This document shows, in pieces, positions 5,180 through 5,783 of a stretch of DNA of 5,783 nt. Origin of the DNA: an uncultured Leptolyngbya sp. (lineage in GTDB: Bacteria > Cyanobacteriota > Cyanobacteriia > Phormidesmidales > Phormidesmidaceae); NCBI GenBank assembly GCA_937899365.1, contig CALBPH010000141.1, forward strand, positions 1 through 5,783, given 5' to 3'. Every line of letters starts with the position of its first letter. The stretch's first letter is position 1. Below the pieces are notes generated by a model. It saw only the letters and a list, made by a program, of their open reading frames with translations, was not told where the DNA came from and did no database searches. The translations under genes and the position numbers were made by a program.

Positions 5180-5207
5180 CAACTGTCCTAATACATTAGG
5201 GCAGTTG
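5180..5207. repeat. 13-pair inverted repeat upstream of cdsA
   Basis: Arms 5180-5192 and 5195-5207 match at 12 of 13 positions, with two bases between them; the exception is T5186/G5201. It sits about 85 bases after the flavoprotein stop codon and 95 bases before the cdsA start. No U-tract follows on either strand, so it is more like an operator or an mRNA-processing hairpin than a terminator. Confidence 0.5.
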
Positions 5208-5290
5208 CTACTGTCAGCATAGACCGATTCTCCGGGTTGGTCTTCAGACGGATGATGATTTCGCTTACCTAAACTAAACCAACGAGTAGT

Positions 5291-5783
5291 TTAGACAGGT
5301 GTCGATACTCGATTTTCCTCCCACTTACGGGGGGCGCTAGCACGGCGAATGTATCGCCAAATCTGAGTGGCTGCCAGGGTGCCATCGGCAACAGCAACAG
5401 TCACCTGATTTAGCCCCTGCTTGAGATCGCCCACAGCAAAAATACGATCATGGGTGGTTTGGCCCATATTATTAGTCACCAAATTTTCACCATCCCAAGT
5501 CAGACCCTCAATCCCCTTGAGATACTGATTGTGATAAATCGAGCCCATGTTGATGAGACCCGTGGTGGCCTCCACAATGGTGCCATCCGCTAGCTCCACC
5601 CCGCTCATCTTATGGTTTTCTCCCAAAATCCGAGTCACGGGGGTTTCATATAGAGGATAGCCGTGGTCCGCCAACTTTTGTTTCATTTCAGGCCCGACGG
5701 TAAACCCATTGGTGAGCACCGAAATATAGGGCGTAAACCAGTTCAAGACAGACGCCACATTAATCTGAGATTCCCGGCTGCCC
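5291..5783 (-). CDS. Thioredoxin-reductase-like FAD/NAD(P) oxidoreductase (N-terminus cut by window edge)
   Basis: The last 163 residues are visible and the frame stays open to the window edge, so the true start lies outside. The C-terminal FAD-binding motif reads DRIFAVGDLKQGLNQVTVAVADGTLAATQIWRYIRR, the pattern of thioredoxin reductase and its relatives: the aspartate of VGD contacts FAD, and the following helix carries the A-x-DG-x-AA pattern. Before it, NGFTVGPEMKQKLADHGYPLYETPVTRILGENHKMSGVELADGT resembles the end of the NAD(P)H-binding domain, and TTGLINMGSIYHN the return to the FAD domain. The redox-active CxxC expected in true thioredoxin reductases is not in the visible part. It could therefore be a thioredoxin reductase, a ferredoxin/flavodoxin-NADP reductase-like protein, or another disulfide oxidoreductase of this fold. 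The basic C-terminal tail (RRASAPRKWEENR) follows the last helix. Confidence 0.85.
   Translation of the reverse strand, partial: GSRESQINVASVLNWFTPYISVLTNGFTVGPEMKQKLADHGYPLYETPVTRILGENHKMSGVELADGTIVEATTGLINMGSIYHNQYLKGIEGLTWDGENLVTNNMGQTTHDRIFAVGDLKQGLNQVTVAVADGTLAATQIWRYIRRASAPRKWEENRVSTPV

Noticed and set aside
5274..5294. CTAAAC/GTTTAG inverted repeat at the flavoprotein stop codon as a terminator
   Set aside because: It has only six AT-rich pairs with a nine-base loop and no proper U-tract, so it is too weak to call.
5756..5758. GTG as the start of the flavoprotein gene
   Set aside because: The frame remains open to the window edge, and the visible part lacks the family's N-terminal FAD and NAD(P)H regions, so this is an internal valine codon.

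Overview
The window looks like ordinary chromosome from a cyanobacterium. Four copies of the octamer GCGATCGC (HIP1) occur in 5.8 kb, where chance predicts about one per 65 kb. Several genes also belong to families typical of cyanobacteria: DUF2358, DUF2993/LmeA-like, and a DUF4912 protein with an N-terminal SAP/Rho-N-like helix pair. The exact species cannot be told from the sequence. No mobile element, CRISPR array, tRNA or rRNA was seen.

Left part (1-1733, all minus strand): a compact three-gene run. It is read in the order CesT/YbjN-like hypothetical protein (1140-1733), DUF2358 protein (722-1147, overlapping the first by 8 bases), then a class I SAM-dependent methyltransferase (from 664, cut by the window edge). 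A clear intrinsic terminator (1735-1764, minus) ends just before the first start codon, so it separates this run from the next minus-strand gene.

Middle (1845-3464): a DUF4912 protein on the minus strand, and a gene-free divergent spacer of about 360 bases. The spacer is the most striking part of the window. It holds a GC-rich hairpin, two long perfect palindromes that share the 16-base core GTCATGAATTCATGAC with centres 53 bp apart, and a long inverted repeat whose HIP1-bearing loop can also pair downstream, forming a possible pseudoknot.

Right part (3465-5783): a DUF2993/LmeA-like lipid-binding protein on the plus strand converges with cdsA, a CDP-diglyceride synthetase on the minus strand; their stop codons overlap. 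A 204-base spacer with another inverted repeat follows, then the C-terminal part of a thioredoxin-reductase-like flavoprotein on the minus strand, cut by the window edge.

How the genes relate: cdsA makes the CDP-diacylglycerol precursor of membrane phospholipids, and the convergent DUF2993 gene probably encodes a membrane-lipid-associated protein, so that pair may share a lipid theme (inference). The other genes are housekeeping or of unknown function. No new multi-gene system is evident. The best candidate for something undescribed is the regulatory architecture of the 3126-3464 spacer.
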